Assembly: GCA_000161775.1 (NCBI GenBank)
Contig: GG704596.1
Location: 238,425 to 302,424 of the forward strand
Direction: 5' to 3'
DNA: 64,000 bases
Source of the DNA: Ruegeria lacuscaerulensis ITI-1157
Lineage (GTDB): Bacteria > Pseudomonadota > Alphaproteobacteria > Rhodobacterales > Rhodobacteraceae
Shown: one piece after another, positions 44,546 to 52,954 of the stretch
How positions within the stretch are numbered: the stretch's first letter is position 1
Layout of the letters: each line of letters begins with the position of its first letter
Notes under the pieces: model-generated
Seen by the model: only the letters and a program-made list of their open reading frames with translations
Told to the model about the DNA's origin: nothing
Databases searched by the model: none
Translations under genes and position numbers: made by a program

Positions 44546-47500
44546 TCAGCGCGAGACGTACCCCGCAATCACCTGCATCAACTTGAACGCCGTCGCCGCG
44601 TCGTTTTCGACCACGGCCAGAAACTCCTCTTCGCCGATGCGCAGGCAGGTCAGATCGGTTTCGGCCACCATGCTCAGCGCTCGGGGTTCCTTGCGAATCA
44701 GGCCCAACTCGCCGACCAGGGTGCCCGGCCCGACGCGGCTCACCAATTGGTCGGGGCCGCCCTTTTGCGGCAGGTACAGGCCCGCCTCGCCCTCGATGAT
44801 CATATAGGCCCCGTCTGTGGGTTGATCGTCCTTCAGGAACACGACCTCGCCAGCGCTGGCGCGATACCATTGCGCGCCAAAGGCCAGCAGGCGCAGCTGG
44901 CGCCGGTCCAACCCGGAGAACAACGGCGTCTGTTCAAGCGCACGCAGCTTGCGGACCAGATCCGCCGAAGCCGCGCCCTCGCCCTCGGATTCGGATGCGA
45001 TTTGGTCTGACACGACCCGACCTTGCCGGATTTCAACATACATGTCGAATACGGCAGGGGTCTGGAACTGATCGTTCAGATAGATGATCGTCGTGTCGGG
45101 CAGCAGCGCACGCAGGTTCCGAAACACTGCGACCTGCGTTTTCATGCCATAGCTTGCCAATGCGTTTTCCAGGATCAGAATATCTGGCTTCTTGATCGTG
45201 GCGCGGGTGAAGGCAAGCGGCTCGGACAGGGCCGCCGACAGGTTCTGCCCGCCCAGAGTGACCGGGATGTCATAGATCAGTTCGATCACCAACGGGCGCG
45301 CGCCGTTCTCGGCCAACACATCTGCGACCAGCTTGCGAACCTCGTCCGAGCGCGCACCGCCGATCTGACTGACCTTGCCGAACAGCGCGTTCTCCATCAC
45401 CGACAGCCCCGGTGCAAACGCCGCGGGGTCCAGCCGGACGAACACATCGTCCAGCCGCTCCATCAATTTATCCGCGTGGCTGTGGCGCAGTTCCAGAATG
45501 CGGCTCTTCAATTCATCGGAAAAGGCCGGGCCGATCTGCTCGGCCGAGATCACGAACGGCACCGCCAGCAAGCTGGCCAATTGCTCGTCATCCAGCCCGG
45601 CGGCTCCGGTTTCGCGCGTGCGCTCGACCAGTTCCACCGCCGCCTCATAGGTTGCGGCCTCGAGCCCCAGTTTCCGGAACAGCGGGTGGTCGGTTCCATC
45701 CAACCCGAAGATCTGCCGCAGCATTTCGATCACGTCGCGTGTCAACGCCACCAGCGTTTCGTCCAGCCCCAATTCCCTCAACTGCTGCAGAAATACGGTC
45801 TGCTGTGCCAGCAACTGCTGGGTGACCGGCAAGCGCGGCACCGCAAACAGAAGGTTTTCGGCCACCGGCAGCGCCGAATTGTACGTGGCGCGATCAAACA
45901 GCAGCGCCTGCTGCTCCAGCCCGGCCTTGCGAATGGCGTCCTGCACCACCGGCCGCAACTCGACCAGCCGGACGGCGAGTTCGGGATGCAGATCCGGATC
46001 AAAAACCTGTTCGGCCCCGCGTTGGAACAGGGTCGGCCCCGAACCCATGCCCTCGATCAGCTTCAGCCACCAGTCCCGCAGGTCCTGGTTGGTTTCAAAC
46101 CCGGCCAGCGACGGATCGAGCCATTCGGCGTCGAGCGGATCGGGGCTGTTGCCGGCGCGCAGCGTTTCCTCAAAGTCGGGATCGTCGGGCGGCGGGGTCA
46201 ACGGACGCTGCCGCAACGGCATCATCACGTTGTCGCCAATGGTCCCCTGAAACATCACCGGGCGCGAGGTCGCATGTCCGATCCGAGCAGCGATCACCGC
46301 CTGGTGCAGGCCGGACAGGTCCCGCCCCGCGACCTCGACCTTGCCCGATCCGGGCAGGATCTCGCGCGTCAGCAGATCGGCAAGCGCGCGGCGGTCTTCC
46401 TCGCTGGGGGCTGCGACGCCGATGGTCTGGCCAGCGCCGAAGGTCAGGTTCAGATCGTCCAGCACCTGGTTCCCGTCCAGATCGCGCACCGTCACCTGAT
46501 CCAGCACGATATCGCCATCCAGGCGCGGTATGTCGCCCGGCTCGCCTTCGAACAGTTTTTCGTCGATCATGCCCTGAGGGGCAAAGCGTTCGATCACCAC
46601 GTTCCACCGCAGCGACATGTCCTGGGTCTGATTGTAGTAGGTCAGCAGTTCCTTCCAGGGCGAGCTCAGATCCTTGTACGCGGCCAGTGCGGCCACCAGC
46701 GCCCCCAGCGAAATCGACCCTTGCAGCACCAGCAGACCGCCCACCAGGTAGAACATGAACGGCGTCAGTTGGGTGATGAAGTTGTTGATGAACTTCATGA
46801 AGAATTTCTTCTGGTAGATCTCGAACCGGATTCCGAACAACCGGCCCAGCTGCGCCGAGATCAACGCCAGTCGATAGCGCCATCCGCCGTTCTGGCGCAG
46901 GGTGGCTGCGCCGGCCGCGTTTTCGCCGATCTGAGCGGCCAGAACGCGCACCTCTTGAATGCGGCGCTTGTTCAGAAGGTTGATCTGCCGTTGCAGCCGC
47001 GGGATCAGCCAGGCCTGCACCGGGATCAGCGCCACCGCGGCCAGCCCGAACCAGACACTTTGCAGAAACAGGAACGACAGGATCGTCAGCATCTGCCCCG
47101 CCTGCAACACCGGCTGACTGATCGCATCGCCCATCAACCCGCCCATCGGCTCGCTTTCGGCGGTGATCATCGAGACCAGCTCGCCCTGGCTGACCCGTTC
47201 GAAATAGGGCTGCGGGAACCGCAGCGCCCGCCGGATCAGCTGATAACGGAACCGGCGCAGCATCCGCTCGCTCAGGACACCTTTCATTGTGTTGATGCGC
47301 ATTTTCATCAAGCCGTGGGCCAGAACGGCGGCCAGAAACGCAAAACACAGAATGACCAGGAATGTCGTTTGCGCCAGGGAATAGCCCCAGACCTCGACGA
47401 CCTCGCTCGAGGCGCCGATCGCATCGTTGATGATGCGCTTGGGCAGTTCCAGAGTCAGATACAGCAGTGGAAAAAGGGTCGCCGTCACGGCCAACAGGAT

Positions 47501-47611
47501 CAGCTGATCGCGCTTGGAGTATTTCCAGATGAACCCGAAAATCGAACGTTCTATGGACTCTGCCCCTGCTGATGGACCGAAATTTGAAACTGGCAACGTT
47601 CGAATGAACAA
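44546..47611 (-). CDS. ABC-like exporter protein with degenerate, interrupted nucleotide-binding domain and C-terminal CNBD
   Basis: At 1021 residues this is a type-IV exporter-like membrane domain (about 25-345, six helices), a nucleotide-binding-like domain split in two (about 365-470 and 780-870) and a cyclic-nucleotide-binding-like domain (about 897-1018; GELGLIRKEPRALS matches the phosphate cassette). The NBD is not canonical: the Walker A position reads GVAAPSEEDRRA with no GKS/T; the signature is LSAALSE; Walker B ends ILILEN in place of DE; the H-loop position has YLND. A Q-loop (MFQGTIGDN) remains. Some 310 residues are inserted between Q-loop and signature. It may bind but is unlikely to hydrolyse ATP normally. 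The first possible start is TTG at 47611 without a good ribosome site; TTG at 47596 is an alternative. Confidence 0.85.
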   Translation of the reverse strand: MFIRTLPVSNFGPSAGAESIERSIFGFIWKYSKRDQLILLAVTATLFPLLYLTLELPKRIINDAIGASSEVVEVWGYSLAQTTFLVILCFAFLAAVLAHGLMKMRINTMKGVLSERMLRRFRYQLIRRALRFPQPYFERVSQGELVSMITAESEPMGGLMGDAISQPVLQAGQMLTILSFLFLQSVWFGLAAVALIPVQAWLIPRLQRQINLLNKRRIQEVRVLAAQIGENAAGAATLRQNGGWRYRLALISAQLGRLFGIRFEIYQKKFFMKFINNFITQLTPFMFYLVGGLLVLQGSISLGALVAALAAYKDLSSPWKELLTYYNQTQDMSLRWNVVIERFAPQGMIDEKLFEGEPGDIPRLDGDIVLDQVTVRDLDGNQVLDDLNLTFGAGQTIGVAAPSEEDRRALADLLTREILPGSGKVEVAGRDLSGLHQAVIAARIGHATSRPVMFQGTIGDNVMMPLRQRPLTPPPDDPDFEETLRAGNSPDPLDAEWLDPSLAGFETNQDLRDWWLKLIEGMGSGPTLFQRGAEQVFDPDLHPELAVRLVELRPVVQDAIRKAGLEQQALLFDRATYNSALPVAENLLFAVPRLPVTQQLLAQQTVFLQQLRELGLDETLVALTRDVIEMLRQIFGLDGTDHPLFRKLGLEAATYEAAVELVERTRETGAAGLDDEQLASLLAVPFVISAEQIGPAFSDELKSRILELRHSHADKLMERLDDVFVRLDPAAFAPGLSVMENALFGKVSQIGGARSDEVRKLVADVLAENGARPLVIELIYDIPVTLGGQNLSAALSEPLAFTRATIKKPDILILENALASYGMKTQVAVFRNLRALLPDTTIIYLNDQFQTPAVFDMYVEIRQGRVVSDQIASESEGEGAASADLVRKLRALEQTPLFSGLDRRQLRLLAFGAQWYRASAGEVVFLKDDQPTDGAYMIIEGEAGLYLPQKGGPDQLVSRVGPGTLVGELGLIRKEPRALSMVAETDLTCLRIGEEEFLAVVENDAATAFKLMQVIAGYVSR

Positions 47612-47758
47612 AGCAGGCCGAAGTTACTGCATTCGCGTTCGGCGACGCAAATGGATTCAGGGGTTCGAAAACATATCCACCTTGTGTGAACAAGTTCATT
47701 TGCGAACACGCGAATTTGCACCTAGTCTTTGGTGGGGATGATATCGGGAGGGATATAT

Positions 47759-48151
47759 TTGCCTGCCACACTAGGCACAGTGCTGCTTTTGGTTGCGTTG
47801 CTACAAGCCAAGCACATGTTCGCCGACTTTTTCCTCCAGACGCCCAAGATGTTGTCGGGGCGGGGGGTCTATCTGCATGGCGGACGCGCCCAACATGCTT
47901 TGGTGCATGTCGTGGGCTCGATCATTGTTTTTGCTTTTTTTGGCGCGCCTCTTGCATTCATCCTGATCATCGCAGCGCTGGAATGGATCGTCCATTTCAA
48001 CATCGATTTCGTCAAAGCCAGCTATTCCGACAAAAAGCAGCTTAAACCCGATCAGGCGGCCTATTGGCGCGCGGCGGGGCTGGATCAGTTTCTACACAAC
48101 CTGACCTATGTCGGCATGGCCTGGGCCTGGGTCGAGTTCGCGCCCGGATGA
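47759..48151 (+). CDS. DUF3307 family membrane protein
   Basis: A 130-residue protein with about three transmembrane segments; it contains the KHMFADFFLQTPKM motif and conserved His residues (RAQHALVHVVGS; WIVHFNIDFVKASY) typical of DUF3307. Function is unknown. I choose a TTG start at 47759 since GGGAGG lies eight bases before it and the resulting N-terminus matches the usual length; an ATG at 47738 is the alternative. It diverges from the ABC-like gene across 147 bp and its stop touches the lrp gene end. Confidence 0.78.
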   Translation: MPATLGTVLLLVALLQAKHMFADFFLQTPKMLSGRGVYLHGGRAQHALVHVVGSIIVFAFFGAPLAFILIIAALEWIVHFNIDFVKASYSDKKQLKPDQAAYWRAAGLDQFLHNLTYVGMAWAWVEFAPG

Positions 48152-48613
48152 TCAAAGTTCGACCGGGCGGTTGCGCTTGACCGGACGCAGCACGACATTC
48201 GTCTGCGCACTGGCAACCGCCGGCAGCCGAAACAGGAAATTCTCGAGAAACTCGTTGTAGGCCACCAGATCCCGGCACAGGACCCGCAGGTGGTAATCGG
48301 CCTGACCGGTGGTCGAATAGCACTCCTGCACCTCTTTGCACGTCTCGATCGCGCGGATGAACTCCACGATCCTGTCCGGGTCGTGGCGGGTCAGATGCAC
48401 ATGCACGATCGCCTCGAACCCCAGCCCCATCGCGGCCGGGTTCACGACCGCGCCATAGCGCTCGATGACACCCGCCTCTTCCAGCGCGCGCACCCGCCGC
48501 CACAGGGCCGAGGCCGACATGCCGACAGCATCCGCCAGATCGGAATTCGACATGCGACTGTTCTTCTGCAAAAGCGCCAGGATGCGGCGATCTCTGTCGT
48601 CCAGCTCCAACAT
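48152..48613 (-). CDS. Lrp/AsnC-family regulator, probably of the divergent indolepyruvate oxidoreductase
   Basis: A 153-residue protein with an N-terminal helix-turn-helix (LDDRDRRILALLQKNSRMSN; SASALWRRVRALEEAG) and the RAM effector domain with a GQADYHLRVL turn that binds amino acids in Lrp proteins. Its gene diverges from the indolepyruvate ferredoxin oxidoreductase gene, so control of that enzyme by an aromatic or branched amino acid is likely. An inverted repeat ACCAGTT-N16-AACTGGT lies four bases upstream of its start. The start ATG at 48613 is the only suitable one. Confidence 0.9.
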   Translation of the reverse strand: MLELDDRDRRILALLQKNSRMSNSDLADAVGMSASALWRRVRALEEAGVIERYGAVVNPAAMGLGFEAIVHVHLTRHDPDRIVEFIRAIETCKEVQECYSTTGQADYHLRVLCRDLVAYNEFLENFLFRLPAVASAQTNVVLRPVKRNRPVEL

Positions 48614-48616
48614 GCG

Positions 48617-48646
48617 ACCAGTTTATTTCAAAAACTCCCAACTGGT
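48617..48646. promoter_or_regulatory. inverted repeat between lrp and iorA, candidate Lrp-type operator
   Basis: ACCAGTT (48617-48623) and AACTGGT (48640-48646) are perfect inverted repeats with a 16-bp A/T-rich spacer, 23 bp centre to centre. They lie just upstream of the regulator start and 107 bp before the oxidoreductase start. Confidence 0.5.
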
Positions 48647-48752
48647 GAACAAATTTTTCGCAAGACCCCCAACTTTCCGGAGCAATTGGAACGTTTTTTC
48701 ACGCAGGTCGGTCCAGAATTCTCGGGTTCAAACCTACGCGCGGACCCCTGCC

Positions 48753-51700
48753 ATGAGCCACCACGACAGCGCCCTTCGGACCTATCAACTTGCAGACCGC
48801 TATAACCAGACCAGCGGCCGAGTATTCCTGACCGGTACGCAGGCGCTGGCGCGCATCCTGATGGATCAGGCGCGGCGCGACCGCGATTCCGGGCTGAACA
48901 CGGGCGGGTTCGCCTCGGGCTATCGCGGCTCGCCCTTGGGCGGGCTGGACTTGGAGCTGTGGCGCGCGCGCGAACGGCTGAAATCCGACCGCATCACCTT
49001 CATGCCCGCCGTGAACGAGGATCTGGGCGCAACCGCCGTTCTGGGCGCGCAGCAGGCGACTCTGGACCCGCAGTGCGAATTCGAGGGCATCTTCTCGATG
49101 TGGTACGGCAAGGGGCCGGGCGTCGACCGCTCGGGCGATGCGCTGAAGCACGGCAATGCCTATGGCTCGGCCCCCAAGGGCGGCGTGCTGGTCGTGGCCG
49201 GTGACGACCACGGCTGCGTCAGCTCCTCCATGCCGCACCAGTCCGACGTGGCCTTCATGGCATGGTTCATGCCCACGCTGAACCCCGCCTCGGTCGAGGA
49301 GTATCTGGAATACGGCGAATACGGCTTTGCGCTGTCGCGGTTTTCCGGCACCTGGGTCGGGTTCAAGGCGATCTCGGAAACCGTCGAAAGCGCTCGCTCG
49401 GTCGAGCTGCGCCCCGACCGGCAGTTCATCCTGCCCGAGATCGACCTGCCCCCCGGCGGGTTGCACGTGCGCGCCGCCGACCTGCCCTCGCCCGAGATCG
49501 AGATCCGCATCCAGCACAAGCTGCGCGCCGTGCGCGCCTTTGCCGAGGCCAACCCGATCGACCGGCGCATCTATGACCTCGACCACGCCAAGTTCGGCTT
49601 CGTCACCACCGGCAAGGCCCATCTGGACCTGATGGAGGCGCTGCGCCTGCTGGGGCTGGACGAGGCCGCCTGCCGCCGTCTGGGCATCGACATCTACAAG
49701 GTCGGCATGGTCTGGCCGCTGGCCCGACGCAACGCGCTGCGCTTCGTGAAGGGCAAGGCCGAGGTTCTGGTGGTCGAGGAAAAACGCGGCATCATCGAAA
49801 GCCAGTTCAAGGAATATTTCTATGACTGGCCCGGCGACAAGCCGCACAAAATGGTGGGCAAATACGACAGCCACGGCGAGCCGCTGATCCCCTGGACGGG
49901 TGAACTCAGCCCGCTGATGCTGGTGCCCATCGTGGCCGACCGCCTGCACCGGTTTTTCCCCGAAGAGGAGCTGCCCGCCAAGGCCAAGGCGCTGACCGAT
50001 CATCCCCCGCAACTGATCAACGTACCCGGCGCGACCCGCACGCCCTATTTCTGCTCGGGCTGCCCGCACAACACCTCGACCAAAGTACCCGACGGCTCGA
50101 TCGCGGCCAGCGGCATCGGCTGTCACGTCATGGCCTCGTGGATGGATCGCCATACCGTTGGTTATGCCCAGATGGGCGGCGAAGGCGTGCCGCATGTGGT
50201 GGCGTCCAAGTTCAACGGCGGCAAGCACATCTTCCAGAATCTCGGCGAGGGCACCTGGTATCACTCGGGCTCGCTGGCGATCCGGCAGGCGGTCGCGGCC
50301 GGGACCAACATCACCTACAAGATCCTCTACAACGACGCCGTGGCGATGACCGGTGGCCAGCCGGTGGACGGCCCGGTCAGCGTCGCCGGCATCGCCCAGA
50401 CCTGCCGCGCCGAGGGCGTGGAACGGATCGCCATCGTGTCGGACGATATCTCGAAATTCCACCACGCGGATTTCCCGGCGCAGACAACCTTCCACGACCG
50501 CGCCGAACTGGACATCTTGCAACGCGAGCTGCGCGAGATCCCGGGCGTCACCGTTCTGATCTATGAACAGACCTGCGCCACCGAAAAGCGCCGCCGCCGC
50601 AAGCGCGGCACGATGGAGGACCCCAAGCGGTTCGTCTGGATCAACGACCTGGTTTGCGAAGGCTGCGGCGACTGCTCGGTCGAATCCAACTGCCTGAGCG
50701 TCGAGCCGCGCGAAACCCCGCTGGGGCGCAAGCGCAAGATCAACCTGTCGACCTGCAACAAGGATTTCTCGTGCCTCAACGGATTCTGCCCCAGTTTCGT
50801 GACCATCGAAGGCGGCGAACGCCGCAAACGCATGGCAAAGCTGGATCTGGCAACACTCGAGGACGGGCTGCCCGACCCTGCCCTGCCCCGCCTGGACAAA
50901 CCGTTCGAGCTGCTGGTTACCGGCGTGGGCGGCACGGGCGTGGTAACGGTGGGGGCGCTGATCACGATGGCGGCCCATCTCGAAGGGAAAGGCGCCTCGG
51001 TCCTGGATTTCACAGGCTTTGCTCAGAAATTCGGAACCGTTCTCAGCTATATCCGTTTGGGCGACACTCCGAACGCGCTGAACCAGGTCCGCATTGATCA
51101 GGGCGCGGCCGATGCGGTGATTGGTTGCGACGTCGTCGTCAGTTCGGCCCCCAAAGCCTCGGCGCATTACCGCAAAGGTACGCGCGTGGTGCTGAACCGG
51201 GCGGAAATGCCGACCGGCGATATCGTTCTGCGCCGCGACGCTCAGTTGCGGGTAAAAGCTCGTGAACAAGCCATTCAGAACGTGGTCGGGGCGGAAAACC
51301 TGTTCGGTTTCGACGCCAACGCGGTGGCGGAAACCCTGCTGGGTGATGCCGTGTTTGCCAATGTGATCATGCTGGGTTTTGCCTGGCAGCACGGTCTTGT
51401 GCCGGTATCGCAAGTCGCGCTGGGTCAGGCCATTTTGCTGAACGGCGTCGCTGCCGAAAAGAACCGTCTGGCTTTTGCAATTGGGCGCAACATGGCAGTT
51501 CGTCCGGACGTTCTGGCGCTGCCTTCCGACGACGTTGGTTCAGAAGAAACACTGGATCAGATGATTGCGCGCCGTACCGCCTACCTGACCGAGTATCAAA
51601 GCGCGAAATACGCGCAGGCCTATGCCGATCGTATCGCCGCCCTCCGCTCGGCGCTGCCGCAGGCTGACGAGACCCTGCTGCGCAGCGTCGCCCGCAACCT

Positions 51701-52181
51701 GTTCCGCTTCATGGCCTACAAGGATGAGTTCGAAGTCGCGCGGCTGATGACTTCGGACCATTTCGCAAAGGATCTGGCCAACCAGTTCGAGGGCGATTTT
51801 GCGATCCGCTTCCACATGGCTCCGCCCCTGCTGAGCCGCAAAACGGACGCCCGGGGCCGGCCGCTGAAAAAGGCGTTCGGACCTTGGATGCAGCCGGTTC
51901 TGCGGGGCCTGTCAAAGATGCGGGCGCTGCGCGGAACAGCTCTCAATCCGTTCGGCTATCACGCCGAAGCGCGCCTGCACCGCGATCTGCTGAATTGGTA
52001 CCAGGGGCTGTTGGACCGCCTTGAGGCCGAGAACGGGGATCGGGATGCCGAAACGTGGCAATGCATCCTGGCCTGCGCCGACGAGATCCGCGGTTACGGC
52101 CCGGTTCGGATACAAGCGGCCGAGACCGCCAGACGAAAGGTCGAAGACTTGTTGCGCGCGCCGCGCGCTCAGGCCGCCTGA
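48753..52181 (+). CDS. iorA: indolepyruvate ferredoxin oxidoreductase, fused alpha-beta (IorAB-like)
   Basis: A 1142-residue 2-oxoacid oxidoreductase joining in one chain a pyrimidine/diphosphate domain, a TPP-binding domain (FCSGCPHNTSTKVPDGS near residue 436, and the later metal-pyrophosphate loop), a ferredoxin-like [4Fe-4S] site (CEGCGDCSVESNC, Cys635, 638, 641, 647) and the gamma domain (VTGVGGTGVVTVGAL near residue 722). It turns aryl pyruvates into aryl-acetyl-CoA with ferredoxin reduction, in aromatic amino acid breakdown. The ATG at 48753 begins the conserved sequence; the gene's 3' end overlaps the next, convergent gene by 13 bp. Confidence 0.92.
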   Translation: MSHHDSALRTYQLADRYNQTSGRVFLTGTQALARILMDQARRDRDSGLNTGGFASGYRGSPLGGLDLELWRARERLKSDRITFMPAVNEDLGATAVLGAQQATLDPQCEFEGIFSMWYGKGPGVDRSGDALKHGNAYGSAPKGGVLVVAGDDHGCVSSSMPHQSDVAFMAWFMPTLNPASVEEYLEYGEYGFALSRFSGTWVGFKAISETVESARSVELRPDRQFILPEIDLPPGGLHVRAADLPSPEIEIRIQHKLRAVRAFAEANPIDRRIYDLDHAKFGFVTTGKAHLDLMEALRLLGLDEAACRRLGIDIYKVGMVWPLARRNALRFVKGKAEVLVVEEKRGIIESQFKEYFYDWPGDKPHKMVGKYDSHGEPLIPWTGELSPLMLVPIVADRLHRFFPEEELPAKAKALTDHPPQLINVPGATRTPYFCSGCPHNTSTKVPDGSIAASGIGCHVMASWMDRHTVGYAQMGGEGVPHVVASKFNGGKHIFQNLGEGTWYHSGSLAIRQAVAAGTNITYKILYNDAVAMTGGQPVDGPVSVAGIAQTCRAEGVERIAIVSDDISKFHHADFPAQTTFHDRAELDILQRELREIPGVTVLIYEQTCATEKRRRRKRGTMEDPKRFVWINDLVCEGCGDCSVESNCLSVEPRETPLGRKRKINLSTCNKDFSCLNGFCPSFVTIEGGERRKRMAKLDLATLEDGLPDPALPRLDKPFELLVTGVGGTGVVTVGALITMAAHLEGKGASVLDFTGFAQKFGTVLSYIRLGDTPNALNQVRIDQGAADAVIGCDVVVSSAPKASAHYRKGTRVVLNRAEMPTGDIVLRRDAQLRVKAREQAIQNVVGAENLFGFDANAVAETLLGDAVFANVIMLGFAWQHGLVPVSQVALGQAILLNGVAAEKNRLAFAIGRNMAVRPDVLALPSDDVGSEETLDQMIARRTAYLTEYQSAKYAQAYADRIAALRSALPQADETLLRSVARNLFRFMAYKDEFEVARLMTSDHFAKDLANQFEGDFAIRFHMAPPLLSRKTDARGRPLKKAFGPWMQPVLRGLSKMRALRGTALNPFGYHAEARLHRDLLNWYQGLLDRLEAENGDRDAETWQCILACADEIRGYGPVRIQAAETARRKVEDLLRAPRAQAA

Positions 52182-52900
52182 TCCAGCGCCGAGGCTTTGT
52201 AGGCTGCGAGCCAAGCCGCATCCAGCCGGTCGACAACGGCTGGATCGAACCGCTCTTCGACCTCCCAATACCGGCCGGATGGCACCACGTAACCTACCTC
52301 ACACTCGGCCTGCAGCAGAGCATCGACGTGTTCGGTGCGCGGCAGGGCCTCGGGGATCAGTTCGGTATGCGAAACGGATGGATAGACCAGCCGGCTGGGT
52401 CCGGAGGACAACCGCACCACATTGCAATCCTGTCGCGCCGCCAGCAGCGCCAGCCGTGCCGATTTCGCCTCGAGCGAGCGCAGGGTGACGTCGGCGCGCA
52501 AGGGATCGGCCGTTCCCTGGCCGTAGAAATGCGTATTGCCCGAGCGCGGATAGACCATGTCGCAGCCAAAGAAGGCCATCACTGATGGTTTGAGGGCACC
52601 CAACGCCCAGTACCCGGCGGTAAAGGCCATGGTGCCACCGGCATAGACAAAGCCGCCATACGCGTTCTGGATCGGGACATAATCCTGCGCCGTCACGATG
52701 CGCTGCGTCGCTGTCAGACAGTCGGGGCGGTTCTCGGCCGGAAAATCCTCGGGATGGATCAGGAAATCCCAATCTTCGCGGATGCGCCAGGCGTTGTTGA
52801 TGGCCACGATATGAGTGAACGGCCCACGCGCCCAATCCCGCGCCGCCAGCGCTGCGGGCGCACTTCCCAAGATCAGAACTTTGGTGTCATTCTCCGCCAT
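52169..52900 (-). CDS. conserved protein, MptE/GT42-like Rossmann fold suspected; function unknown
   Basis: A 243-residue soluble protein. It opens with KVLILGSAPAALAARDWA and VAINNAW, the pattern of MptE-like pyrophosphokinases and sialyltransferase-like Rossmann domains (nucleotide binding by a glycine-Ser-Ala-Pro loop), and has FFGCDMVYPRSGNTHFYG in the middle, reminiscent of GT42/DUF115 proteins. No more exact assignment is made. It converges on and overlaps the 3' end of the oxidoreductase gene by 13 bases. Upstream is the FAD-oxidase gene (54-bp gap). Confidence 0.6.
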   Translation of the reverse strand: MAENDTKVLILGSAPAALAARDWARGPFTHIVAINNAWRIREDWDFLIHPEDFPAENRPDCLTATQRIVTAQDYVPIQNAYGGFVYAGGTMAFTAGYWALGALKPSVMAFFGCDMVYPRSGNTHFYGQGTADPLRADVTLRSLEAKSARLALLAARQDCNVVRLSSGPSRLVYPSVSHTELIPEALPRTEHVDALLQAECEVGYVVPSGRYWEVEERFDPAVVDRLDAAWLAAYKASALDQAA

Positions 52901-52954
52901 CGCACCTGCCCTTTCTCAGTGTTTCCCGAGAGCTAGCGCATTTGTCCGGCTTGG

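Noticed and set aside
45023-47572. An open frame of about 850 codons on the plus strand, antisense to the ABC-like gene
   Set aside because: High-GC coding DNA commonly leaves long open antisense frames; the translation is rich in Arg, Gln, His and Asp with no domain signature, whereas the minus-strand protein has clear domains.
47598-47707. LexA (SOS) box in the intergenic GTTC/GAAC cluster
   Set aside because: The alphaproteobacterial LexA site needs GTTC-N7-GTTC; no pair here has that spacing and orientation.
48699-51413. An open frame of about 900 codons on the minus strand, antisense to the indolepyruvate oxidoreductase gene
   Set aside because: Same GC-driven effect. The plus strand encodes an obvious TPP/[4Fe-4S] enzyme through the full length.
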